Positions 1 through 7,382 of a DNA stretch of 64,000 nt are shown here, piece after piece (positions within the stretch are counted from its first letter, which is position 1; each line of letters opens with the position of its first letter). A program made the position numbers and the translations under genes. Source of the stretch: Desulfosediminicola flagellatus (GTDB lineage: Bacteria; Desulfobacterota; Desulfobulbia; Desulfobulbales; Desulfocapsaceae). The stretch is from contig NZ_CP050698.1 in assembly GCF_005116655.2 (NCBI RefSeq), positions 5,598,501 through 5,662,500 on the forward strand. Reading direction: 5' to 3'. A model generated the notes under the pieces. It saw nothing but the letters and a program-made list of their open reading frames with translations, had not been told where the DNA came from and searched no databases.

Positions 1-531
1 ATCAGAGCCGCCGAATATGTTAAACTGAACTTTTCTGATACCAATCCCGCAGATCTTGTATGTGTTACCGAAACTGATATGTGCGGTGTTGATGCGATCC
101 AGTATCTCACCGGCTGCACATACGGTAAGGGCAATCTCATCCATCGTGACTTCGGCAAAAGTGCCTTCTCGTTTTATGATCGCAAGGCCGAACGTGGAGT
201 GAGACTGCTCTTGCAACCCGACTCACGTGGCAGTGACCACGATGAATTAGCACTGCTGATGGGAAAAAATAGTTCGGGAGATATCACCGATCCTGAGAAA
301 AAACGTCTGTCTGAACTCCGCGAATCAATACAGAAACGGCTGATGCATTTACCTCTCAAGGAGATATTTCAATCCCAGGAGTTGCAGTATTCTCCTCCTC
401 GTCCTGCGCGGGTACTACAAAGCCTGATCTGTGAATCGTGCAAAGAGCAGACCATGGAATCACGAACCCGTCGGTTTGGTGGACAGACTTTATGTATACC
501 CTGTTATGAACAGGTGGAGCAGAAAATCTGA
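1..531 (+). CDS. FmdE-family zinc protein, 5' end outside window
   Basis: The reading frame is open from base 1, so the first in-frame ATG at 79 is internal and the gene starts before the window. The visible 176 residues contain the CGVDAIQYLTGCTYGKGN segment typical of the formylmethanofuran dehydrogenase subunit E (FmdE) family. A C-terminal four-cysteine zinc finger (CESC...CIPC) is also typical of this family. Members are common in methanogens and sulfate reducers, often without the rest of the Fmd complex, and are thought to bind metal or a molybdopterin-linked partner; the exact role is not settled. No other fmd/fwd gene is visible here. The gene is followed by a hairpin at 557-591. Confidence 0.85.
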   Translation: MRAAEYVKLNFSDTNPADLVCVTETDMCGVDAIQYLTGCTYGKGNLIHRDFGKSAFSFYDRKAERGVRLLLQPDSRGSDHDELALLMGKNSSGDITDPEKKRLSELRESIQKRLMHLPLKEIFQSQELQYSPPRPARVLQSLICESCKEQTMESRTRRFGGQTLCIPCYEQVEQKI

Positions 532-556
532 TAGCACATTGCACACCTGATACACA

Positions 557-591
557 AGGAGCGGTCGAATGTATAGTGTTGAACCGCTCCT
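557..591 (+). terminator. hairpin after the FmdE-like gene
   Basis: AGGAGCGGT at 557-565 pairs perfectly with ACCGCTCCT at 583-591 across a 17-base loop, 26 bases after the stop codon. There is no strong T-run after it, so it may be a weak terminator or an mRNA 3' end structure rather than a classical intrinsic terminator. Confidence 0.45.
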
Positions 592-753
592 GATTTGCCT
601 ACTACCTCAACCGCATTCTCGGAATAAAAAAATGCTCTCACTGTCTAAGCAAATCTCCCTCCTCCTATATTTCAGTAAACAATCCCTAATATTTTCATAC
701 TATTAAATTGTAATTACGAAACTGCTCTATAGCTGTGTTTTGAACAATCTCAA

Positions 754-802
754 TTGACATATGGTTCCATTTACGTTTATCATTTAGCCACATAGCTAAA
801 TG
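754..802 (+). promoter_or_regulatory. ars promoter with putative ArsR operator
   Basis: TTGACA at 754-759 is followed after 18 bases by TATCAT at 778-783, a good sigma-70-type promoter. A perfect 8-bp inverted repeat, CATTTAGC (781-788) and GCTAAATG (795-802) with a 6-base spacer, overlaps the -10 box and the probable start site. ArsR-type repressors bind such dyads and release when arsenite binds, so this is the likely operator of the downstream arsR-arsC-acr3 genes. The assignment is by position and symmetry only. Confidence 0.6.
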
Positions 803-850
803 AAATAAACACGTGTCATGTCATGTGTCAGATGTCGTAATAATGTGAAG

Positions 851-935
851 CTTTTTCTCTTCCTTCAAGGCATGACTGATGGAGCATAGCAGAGCTATGT
901 AACTGAAGAAGTAACGAAGTCAGGAAGTGAAAAGG
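851..935 (+). other. structured element in the arsR leader
   Basis: Bases 851-864 can pair with 922-935 over 14 positions with a single mismatch. Inside lies a second hairpin, CATAGC (885-890) with GCTATG (894-899) and loop AGA. The element sits in the untranslated leader between the promoter and arsR. It could be an mRNA structure, an attenuator or a small palindromic repeat. No matching riboswitch family is recognised. Confidence 0.4.
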
Positions 936-980
936 GCGAGCAGAATTAGACGTCTGAGGCATGACAGGGCACCAGGTCAT

Positions 981-1364
981 ATGGAAAATACCGTCAATAT
1001 AATGAAAGCATTATCCGATCGTAACCGACTTCGGATAATCTTTGCCCTGCAGGAAACAGAAGAACTCTGTGCCTGCCAGATAACTGAATTAATAGCCGTA
1101 AGCGGAGCAACCATATCCAGACATCTTGGAGTATTGCAGCGGGCCGGACTTGTGGACAGTCGAAAAGAGGGGAAATGGATCTTCTACGCCCTTCCGCCAA
1201 ACGCTCTATACGAGCCCCTCATTGCATGGCTGCGATCGCAACTCCTCTCCTCTGAAGTTCTTACAAATGACAGAGAGGAATTACACAAAATCCTCTCATT
1301 TTCCCCTGAGGAAATATGTAGAAAACAACGTGGTGAAGACTGCTGTCCAACCCAGAACACATAA
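981..1364 (+). CDS. arsR: ArsR-family metalloregulator
   Basis: This is a 127-residue winged-helix repressor. The helix-turn-helix lies around residues 35-60 (ITELIAVSGATISRHLGVL) and the metal site ELCAC, with Cys30 and Cys32, is in the helix that binds As(III)/Sb(III) in the ArsR family. Two further cysteines lie near the C-terminus (EDCCP). ATG at 981 is preferred: an alternative upstream start at 927 lies inside the predicted leader hairpin and adds an unrelated basic tail. The gene leads into arsC and acr3 on the same strand but is separated from arsC by a 145-bp palindromic-end element. It probably represses its own operon through the dyad at 781-802. Confidence 0.9.
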   Translation: MENTVNIMKALSDRNRLRIIFALQETEELCACQITELIAVSGATISRHLGVLQRAGLVDSRKEGKWIFYALPPNALYEPLIAWLRSQLLSSEVLTNDREELHKILSFSPEEICRKQRGEDCCPTQNT

Positions 1365-1372
1365 CCTTTAAC

Positions 1373-1517
1373 TAGTGCCCGACCGAAAACCGCCAATTTT
1401 TCCAATTTCTTCGTTGGTCTCAAATTTTAATCCTCAAAATACTTTGTGTATTCATCCGGTTAAAATTATCGCCCGCCTTGAACTTGAAAAAATTTGCAGG
1501 TTTTCGTTCAAGCACTA
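1373..1517. mobile_element. 145-bp MITE-like element between arsR and arsC
   Basis: The left end (TAGTGCCCGACCGAAAACC, from 1373) and the reverse complement of the right end (TAGTGCTTGAACGAAAACC, ending at 1517) match at 16 of 19 positions, and similarity continues inward (AATTTTT). The element has no ORF. The hexamer TAACTA overlaps both outer edges (1369-1374 and 1515-1520), which could be a target duplication. This is the layout of a miniature inverted-repeat element. A second copy is not seen in this window, so mobility is inferred from the ends only. Confidence 0.55.
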
Positions 1518-1528
1518 ACTAAGCAAAG

Positions 1529-1978
1529 ATGAATACAGACAAACTGAAAATACTCTTTCTCTGCACCGGCAATTCATGTCGCAGCCAGATGGCTGAAGGT
1601 TTTGCCCGCCACTTGAAATCAGATCAACTCGATGTCTGGTCCGCAGGGATCGAACGACATGGCATGAACCAAAATGCCATTCAGGTAATGAAAGAAAAAG
1701 GGATAGATATCACAACACACTCATCCAAACTACTTGATGAACTGGCAGATATCACTTTTGATTATGTTGTCACCGTTTGCGGTCATGCCCATGAAACCTG
1801 CCCTGTATTTAGCGGAGACTGCAAGATGGTTCATGTGGGCTTTGATGACCCGCCGAAAATGGCTCAGAAATTTGATGACATCGAACTGCAGCTTGATTGT
1901 TACAGAAAGGTCCGAGATGAAATTGAACAGTATATTCAAACGCTACCACAATCCCTTCCTGACTTTGAGGAGAACTAA
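1529..1978 (+). CDS. arsC: thioredoxin-type arsenate reductase
   Basis: This 149-residue protein has the low-molecular-weight phosphatase fold used by thioredoxin-coupled arsenate reductases. The P-loop CTGNSCR (Cys12 to Arg18) carries the nucleophile. Cys84 and Cys91 (VTVCGHAHETC) match the two resolving cysteines of the family, and the DDPP segment (residues 106-109) supplies the general acid. It reduces arsenate to arsenite in the cytoplasm, and the product is then exported by the adjacent Acr3. The stop codon is two bases before the acr3 start, so the two are translated from one message. Confidence 0.95.
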   Translation: MNTDKLKILFLCTGNSCRSQMAEGFARHLKSDQLDVWSAGIERHGMNQNAIQVMKEKGIDITTHSSKLLDELADITFDYVVTVCGHAHETCPVFSGDCKMVHVGFDDPPKMAQKFDDIELQLDCYRKVRDEIEQYIQTLPQSLPDFEEN

Positions 1979-1980
1979 TC

Positions 1981-3171
1981 ATGAGCATTCAGCCTAATCA
2001 GCCTCATCGCAACGAACGCAAAATGACTTCGCTCTTTGAGCGTTACCTCACACTCTGGGTCGGTGCCTGTATTATCGGCGGTATACTGCTTGGCAAAATC
2101 GCCCCAGATCTCGCACGCACCCTTGATTCTATGTCAATCAATGTCAATGGTGCACCGGTTGTCTCAATCCCCATTGCGATCTGCCTCTTTTTCATGATGT
2201 ACCCGATCATGGTAAAGATCGATTTCACTTCGGTCATTAAGGCGGGCAAAAGTGGCAAACCAGTTCTTTTAACGCTTTTTCTCAACTGGGCTATTAAGCC
2301 CTTTACCATGTATGCGATCTGCGTATTTTTTCTGGGATATCTACTGAAAGGATTTATCGGAGAGACCTCAGTAGACCTTGTTAAAATCCCCTTCGGCCTC
2401 GATCTTGATGTTGGTGCCATTCACGGTGCCGGTACGGTAGTGATGCATGAAGGTCTAAAGATGCTGGAGATACCTCTATGGCGCAGCTATCTTGCAGGCT
2501 GCATCCTGCTCGGTATCGCGCCCTGCACTGCGATGGTGCTGGTATGGGGGTATCTCTCACGAGGTAATGACGGTCTGACGCTGGTTATGGTGGCAATCAA
2601 CTCTCTCATGATGCTGCTGCTTTACGGAATACTGGGTGGATTTCTTCTAGGAGTGGGCAGACTTCCTGTTCCCTGGCAGGCACTTCTGCTTTCGATCTCT
2701 ATCTATGTGGCACTGCCACTTGTTGCCGGATATGTGTCACGAGTCTGGTTAATTAAAAACAAGGGATTGGAATGGTTCAACGAAAAATTCCTGCATGTAC
2801 TTACGCCAATCACCATTATCGCCCTGCTCACAACACTTGTGTTGCTTTTTAGTTTTAAAGGTGAAGTGATTTTGCAGAATCCGCTCACCATTCTCTGGAT
2901 TGCAATCCCCTTATTCATCCAGACTGTGCTGATATTTGTCATTGGTTACGGACTCGCAAAAGTGCTTAAACTCTCTTATGAAGATGCAGCTCCTGCAGCC
3001 ATGATAGGAGCATCCAACCATTTTGAAGTTGCCATCGCCACTGCTGTCATGCTCTTTGGCCTCTCCTCCGGCGCCGCATTGGCAACAGTTGTAGGCGTGC
3101 TGATAGAAGTACCCCTCATGCTTATGCTGGTGAAGATCTGCCTGAAAACACAACACCTGTTTGAAAAATAA
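1981..3171 (+). CDS. acr3: ACR3-family arsenite efflux permease
   Basis: This 396-residue integral membrane protein has about ten hydrophobic helices. It matches the ACR3 family in the N-terminal FERYLTLWVGACIIGGILLG segment, the PCTAMVLVWGYL segment with the conserved transport cysteine, and the GASNHFEVAIATAV segment with the conserved glutamate. It exports arsenite across the inner membrane using the proton gradient. The gene starts two bases after arsC and ends at a strong inverted repeat (3212-3273). It is slightly longer than many ACR3 proteins because of a polar N-terminal extension. Confidence 0.95.
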   Translation: MSIQPNQPHRNERKMTSLFERYLTLWVGACIIGGILLGKIAPDLARTLDSMSINVNGAPVVSIPIAICLFFMMYPIMVKIDFTSVIKAGKSGKPVLLTLFLNWAIKPFTMYAICVFFLGYLLKGFIGETSVDLVKIPFGLDLDVGAIHGAGTVVMHEGLKMLEIPLWRSYLAGCILLGIAPCTAMVLVWGYLSRGNDGLTLVMVAINSLMMLLLYGILGGFLLGVGRLPVPWQALLLSISIYVALPLVAGYVSRVWLIKNKGLEWFNEKFLHVLTPITIIALLTTLVLLFSFKGEVILQNPLTILWIAIPLFIQTVLIFVIGYGLAKVLKLSYEDAAPAAMIGASNHFEVAIATAVMLFGLSSGAALATVVGVLIEVPLMLMLVKICLKTQHLFEK

Positions 3172-3211
3172 TTTTCGCCCTAAAATTACCCTTCTGCCCA
3201 ATCTCATCGTT

Positions 3212-3273
3212 ACTGCTTAAATTTTTATCCTCGTCATATCATCTATATGGCTGTGGTAAAAAATTTAAGCAGT
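3212..3273. terminator. 15-bp perfect inverted repeat after acr3
   Basis: ACTGCTTAAATTTTT at 3212-3226 is the exact reverse complement of 3259-3273, with a 32-base loop. It lies between acr3 and the convergent HAD gene and probably ends transcription from both sides. The remaining bases to 3481 hold no convincing gene. Confidence 0.5.
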
Positions 3274-3481
3274 GCCTCGATCTTGAGGAGAATGCTGAGT
3301 TTTAGGATTAAAACAAAGTAACTACTTACAGGGTAATCGACTTGTTTTTCTAAACCTCTGAATTTGTAACTGATTGCAGGGTGCCGAAGATTTTCGCAAG
3401 CAGGTTGGTGAAGCGTATATGTCATACGTAAACCAGACTGATCGCGGAAAGATTTGGTGCCCTGTGAGCACTTACCCTTTT

Positions 3482-3874
3482 CTACGTTCTGCTGAGCACC
3501 ATATGCTCAACATGAGGGCCGACCTTTTTCCAGTCAACACAGGGCCTGCCAAACCCTTTCGGGTATATGAGCGGGCAACCAAAAGCCGCATCATCAATAT
3601 ATAATTCTCCATAAGCCTTTGGGCTCGATGTCCAAACGTCCTGATCGGGATTTCTATTAATACCGTACAACTCTATACCTTCTGATTGCAGATATCGCAC
3701 AGCATCACTTAACAATTCGCGCCCCGGCTCATCCGAACGCATAGTGAAAAGAATCAGCCGGGCACCATAACGCTGCAACCTCTTCATCCATTTTATTGCT
3801 CCGGGCACCGGTTCCCCGATTTCCGGGTATTGATGATCAACAATCGTACCATCAAAATCTACACAAATATACAT
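3482..3874 (-). CDS. small HAD-superfamily protein
   Basis: This 130-residue protein opens with the HAD motif I, CVDFDGTIVD (Asp6 and Asp8). It continues with LILFTMRSDE, which fits motif II, and LYIDDAAFGCPL, which fits motif IV. Proteins of this size with this layout are small capless HAD hydrolases, many of them annotated only as hydrolase; the substrate is unknown. It is convergent with acr3 and has no operon partner. The family call is firm and the reaction is not. Confidence 0.8.
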   Translation of the reverse strand: MYICVDFDGTIVDHQYPEIGEPVPGAIKWMKRLQRYGARLILFTMRSDEPGRELLSDAVRYLQSEGIELYGINRNPDQDVWTSSPKAYGELYIDDAAFGCPLIYPKGFGRPCVDWKKVGPHVEHMVLSRT

Positions 3875-4211
3875 TTCTGCGCCTCCTGGCAGTCTAATCT
3901 AAAAACAATCCGCTACTAATCTATAAAGTAGAAACAATCTTTGCAAGACTCGAATCTACGTAACTTTCAGCCTCAAGCGCCATCTCCCCATCATCCACCA
4001 CCCTTTTGATTGTCAGGCCTGGACGTAGCTTTCCAATCCCGAATGAATTAAAGGTGCACACACTGGATTCCACTCATCACTGACAACTGCAGGAAATCAG
4101 ACAAAGAAAAATCACTCCCCACACACGACCTCTCTGTCATTTTGTCGGCGTTTGATGTACTTTAGAATCATATACGACCCAAAAAATAAAATTCTAATAA
4201 AATTTCGGACC
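3875..4211. other. intergenic region, possible 46-codon minus-strand ORF
   Basis: No confident gene is present. A short minus-strand frame at 3921-4061 (GTG start) encodes a protein-like sequence ending EAESYVDSSLAKIVSTL, but it has no clear ribosome binding site and may be a remnant. Confidence 0.25.
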
Positions 4212-5432
4212 ATGGCGACTGGATCACCCAAAACATACCCACCAATGCGATTCAACAGGATGGAATTTGCCGGTTCTCTTGGAGATCTGGGAACACTCCT
4301 GCCAATTACAATCGGCATGATTGTGATAAACGGTCTCTCTGCAACGGGCACGTTCTATGTAATCGGCCTTTTTTACATTATTGCCGGATACTATTTTAGA
4401 GTTCCGGTCTCTGTACAACCCATGAAAGTGATCGGCGCCTATGCGATTGCAACCGGGATGACAGCCCAGCAGGTATGCAGTTCCACCCTGCTTGTCAGTC
4501 TGTTTTTAACACTGATAGGCCTTACCGGAGCCATTACCCGAATAGGTAGTCTCATCCCCAAGGAAGTTGTACGCGGCGTCCAACTCTCAACCGGTATTCT
4601 TCTGATGAGTCAGGGTGTACGCTTTATTCTTGGCACCTCTGCCTTTCAACAGACAGGCAACGTTGCCGAACCGTTTTTCAGGGTTCAGCAGATAGGCATG
4701 ATTCCTCTGGGATTACTTCTCGGGATTGCAGGTTTTGCTGTAACTGCTCTTCTACTCAATTCCAAACGCTTACCGGCGGGAATCGCTGTTATTGCCATGG
4801 GACTAGTTGCCGGGCTACTGTTTGGAGATATGAGCGAACTCACAACGATCCGACCGGGATTGCATTTCCCTGAACTGCTGCCGTACGGCTTGCCACAAAT
4901 CTCAGATCTGTCTGTAGCTCTGTTTGTCCTGGTTCTTCCGCAGATACCAATGACCATCGGCAATGCAGTTGTTGCCAGTGCAGATCTCTCAAAAGACTAT
5001 TTTCATGATGCTGCAGAAAAGGTCACCTATAAGACAATGACGCTCAGTATGGCCATCGCCTCCGGTGCAAGTTTTCTGTTTGGAGGAATTCCGCTCTGCC
5101 ATGGAGCCGGTGGACTCGCAGCGCATTACAGGTTTGGCGCAAGAACATCAGGATCCAACCTGATTATCGGCTGCATGTTTCTTGCTCTGGCACTCTTCTT
5201 TGGCCATGACGGCATCATCCTGCTTCACCTGCTGCCCATGTCTATTCTGGGGGTGTTGCTGATTTTTGCCGGTGCCCAGCTCGGCCTGTCAATACTCGAT
5301 ATGATGAACCGCAAACACATGTTTGTTGTGTTGCTCATGGTCACTGTCACCCTCACAGCCAACCTTGCCTGGGCTTTTTTGATCGGAATCGGTTGTGCCT
5401 ATGCACTTCGCTCAGAAAAAACATCAATATGA
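4212..5432 (+). CDS. MOT1-like sulfate/molybdate transporter
   Basis: This protein of about 406 residues has 10 or more hydrophobic helices. The FAGSLGDLGTLLPI segment at residues 19-32 is the signature of the MOT1/putative sulfate-molybdate transporter family, a branch of the SulP-like permeases without a STAS domain. A second signature-like stretch, FGGIPLCHGAGGLAAHYRFG, lies in the C-terminal half. It would import molybdate or sulfate; the substrate cannot be read from sequence. ATG at 4212 is chosen because the family homology begins just after it. A TTG/ATG at 4152-4155 would add 20 unrelated residues. It is followed 4 bases later by yigZ. Confidence 0.85.
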   Translation: MATGSPKTYPPMRFNRMEFAGSLGDLGTLLPITIGMIVINGLSATGTFYVIGLFYIIAGYYFRVPVSVQPMKVIGAYAIATGMTAQQVCSSTLLVSLFLTLIGLTGAITRIGSLIPKEVVRGVQLSTGILLMSQGVRFILGTSAFQQTGNVAEPFFRVQQIGMIPLGLLLGIAGFAVTALLLNSKRLPAGIAVIAMGLVAGLLFGDMSELTTIRPGLHFPELLPYGLPQISDLSVALFVLVLPQIPMTIGNAVVASADLSKDYFHDAAEKVTYKTMTLSMAIASGASFLFGGIPLCHGAGGLAAHYRFGARTSGSNLIIGCMFLALALFFGHDGIILLHLLPMSILGVLLIFAGAQLGLSILDMMNRKHMFVVLLMVTVTLTANLAWAFLIGIGCAYALRSEKTSI

Positions 5433-5436
5433 AATT

Positions 5437-6045
5437 ATGAGTAGTTACCTCATACCCGGTAAACCGGTGATTGTCGAACAGAAGGTTAAACGGAGTCTCT
5501 TTATCTGCTATATCGAACATTGCCCGACCCGCAAAGATGCAGACAGCTTCATCCATAGAATCGCAGAAAAACATGCAGACGCCAACCATAACTGCTGGGC
5601 CTGCGTAGCCGGGTCACCAAATGATCCAACCGGCTACGGCATGAATGATGACGGAGAACCCAGGGGCTGCGCCGGTAAACCGATGTTTAATGTTCTGCAA
5701 CACTCAGGAGTCGGAGAAATCTGCGCCGTGGTCAGCCGCTATTTCGGCGGCATCAAACTCGGCACTGGAGGAATGGCCAGAGCATACAGTTCATCTGTTC
5801 AGCTCGCCATGGATGAACTTGAGACAATCACCAAAATTCACTATTGCCAACTGTCACTCACCCTCCCCTACAGTTTCCTTAAAACAGCTGAACACCTTGT
5901 TGCTGCAGAAAACGGCATCATCACCGACACAGAATATGGTGCTGATATCAGGCTCCATGTTGATATCCCGCAGGACACGGAACAGGACTTTATAGAAAGA
6001 TTACGTGAAGCAGGACAAGGTGGTATTCAGGTAATAAAAGGATAA
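5437..6045 (+). CDS. yigZ: YigZ/IMPACT-family protein
   Basis: This 202-residue protein has the N-terminal IMPACT domain. The diagnostic segments are DDGEPRGCAGKPM and VVSRYFGGIKLGTGGMARAY. The C-terminal part matches the small ferredoxin-fold DUF1949 region of YigZ. Family members resemble the GCN2 regulator IMPACT and bind nucleic acid or ribosome-associated partners; the bacterial function remains unclear. ATG at 5437 lies 4 bases after the transporter stop and is preferred over a start at 5395, which would overlap the transporter. Confidence 0.9.
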   Translation: MSSYLIPGKPVIVEQKVKRSLFICYIEHCPTRKDADSFIHRIAEKHADANHNCWACVAGSPNDPTGYGMNDDGEPRGCAGKPMFNVLQHSGVGEICAVVSRYFGGIKLGTGGMARAYSSSVQLAMDELETITKIHYCQLSLTLPYSFLKTAEHLVAAENGIITDTEYGADIRLHVDIPQDTEQDFIERLREAGQGGIQVIKG

Positions 6046-6083
6046 ACGGAAAATACTTTTTATCCCTTAGCCAGGCTAATCTC

Positions 6084-6308
6084 TCAACGATGCTCCGTAT
6101 TGTCTGCAAGCTTTTTAAAAAATGCTAAAAAAATACAATTAAACCCGAGCAAAATGACAAATATACCGGTCATTATACTATCAAACTCCGTGCCTGAAAG
6201 TAGCCCCTCACCACGCACGAGCTGCACTCCGGAGTAGATCATCGCGCTCCCCACACATGTCCGAAGCACCATCAGCATCATATTTACTACACTCTCCGCT
6301 GCTGACAT
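6084..6308 (-). CDS. small two-helix membrane protein
   Basis: This 74-residue protein contains two hydrophobic segments, roughly residues 8-30 and 44-63, separated by a short polar loop, and it ends in a basic/polar tail. A good ribosome binding site (GGAGG) lies 7-8 bases before the ATG. It is convergent with yigZ. It is not assigned to a family, and the two-helix layout resembles many small inner-membrane proteins of unknown role. Confidence 0.6.
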   Translation of the reverse strand: MSAAESVVNMMLMVLRTCVGSAMIYSGVQLVRGEGLLSGTEFDSIMTGIFVILLGFNCIFLAFFKKLADNTEHR

Positions 6309-6900
6309 AATCCACCTCCGGCTGTAAACTCATGAGTAACTCTCTAATGGATAGAAAATAATCATGAACATACTGCTCAACAACCTCAGCCCACGCCTCG
6401 CAGGATATCTGGAGTATGTCGGCAATAGTACACCTGAGATAGAATCAGCCGGTATCATGCTCTCTCAAACACAAGGCATAACCGTTATAACCACGTTTAA
6501 CACCCTCCTGAAGTGACCTGAAAGGCACCATTTTGCCCTCAGGTATCAACTGGCGGAAGCTTGTCAGGCAGCAGCTATGTTAAAAACATACTATATGCCC
6601 GCACGCTTACACTGAGAGAAGCTTCAGGCCGCCTCAATGTTTCAACTATTTATGTTATATTCGGATAGAAAGATACTTGGAGTCCCATTTTTTCTTGGGG
6701 AGTGATACTCCAAAGTACATGTGGATACAATTCTTTGAAGAGCTATCTCATCGAACTGGTAAAGATTACAACAACGTTTTGCCAATTTTAAATGCCTGAG
6801 TGGCAAGTTCACCAGTTGTCGAGAATCATCTCGACAACTGGCGACGGCAAAATCTCTAAGCGTTAATTTACAAACAAATCGCCAGCTCATTGACCGGGAT
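6309..6900. other. gene-poor region with decayed short ORF
   Basis: A 50-codon plus-strand frame starts with ATG at 6364 (MNILLNNLSPRLAGYLEYVG...) and ends at the TGA near 6516, but it has no recognisable homology and only a weak start. The only strong structure is the perfect hairpin at 6812-6841. Otherwise nothing supportable is seen. Confidence 0.3.
6812..6841. repeat. perfect 13-bp stem-loop
   Basis: CCAGTTGTCGAGA (6812-6824) and its exact complement TCTCGACAACTGG (6829-6841) flank the 4-base loop ATCA. It lies about 60 bases past the stop codon of the minus-strand gene at 6901-7281 and may be its terminator, though the T-run is weak. It could also be a recombination or replication site. 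Confidence 0.5.
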
Positions 6901-7281
6901 TTAATCATGAACATAGAGTTCATCCACCTCATCCCATGCCTCAGCATTGCCTCTGCGCAGCTGCACCAGCTGTTTGAAATAATAAACGAGTGTGGCAATA
7001 TATTGCAGCTTCATGTCAAAGTAACTGCGAGGGTCTCCCGGCGAAAGTTCATACACTTCTTCATCTGACAGGGATATTATTTCCTCTATTTTAGCAAGGA
7101 GATCTATCTTCTTTATTCGCAGAAAATCAGCTACCGGCAATATCACCGTCGGAGCATAGTTCAGCCCTTCCAGTCGTTCAGCCGTTTCGGTCACGGTCTT
7201 TGCATCAGAGATATCTGTAACCCCTCTCAGATCATCCTGTAATTCAGCTACTTTAAACAAAAAATCAGTTGCTGTGACCAT
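6901..7281 (-). CDS. conserved-looking helical protein, unknown
   Basis: This 126-residue soluble protein is predicted to be largely alpha-helical and acidic, with no cysteines and no membrane segment. A GGAGGG ribosome binding site precedes the ATG. It lies 101 bases downstream of the E2-like membrane protein on the same strand and could be co-transcribed with it. I do not recognise its family, and no catalytic motif is visible. Confidence 0.6.
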   Translation of the reverse strand: MVTATDFLFKVAELQDDLRGVTDISDAKTVTETAERLEGLNYAPTVILPVADFLRIKKIDLLAKIEEIISLSDEEVYELSPGDPRSYFDMKLQYIATLVYYFKQLVQLRRGNAEAWDEVDELYVHD

Positions 7282-7382
7282 TTCGTACCCTCCATGAAAA
7301 ATCTGCCATACATCCCGTAACAGGCGAACATATCGTGTTTATCCTGATCGCTGACTGCGCAGGCATAATACCCTTTGCCGGA

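Noticed and set aside
927..980. Longer start for arsR at 927
   Set aside because: It lies inside the predicted hairpin arm and adds an unrelated basic stretch; ATG 981 fits the family.
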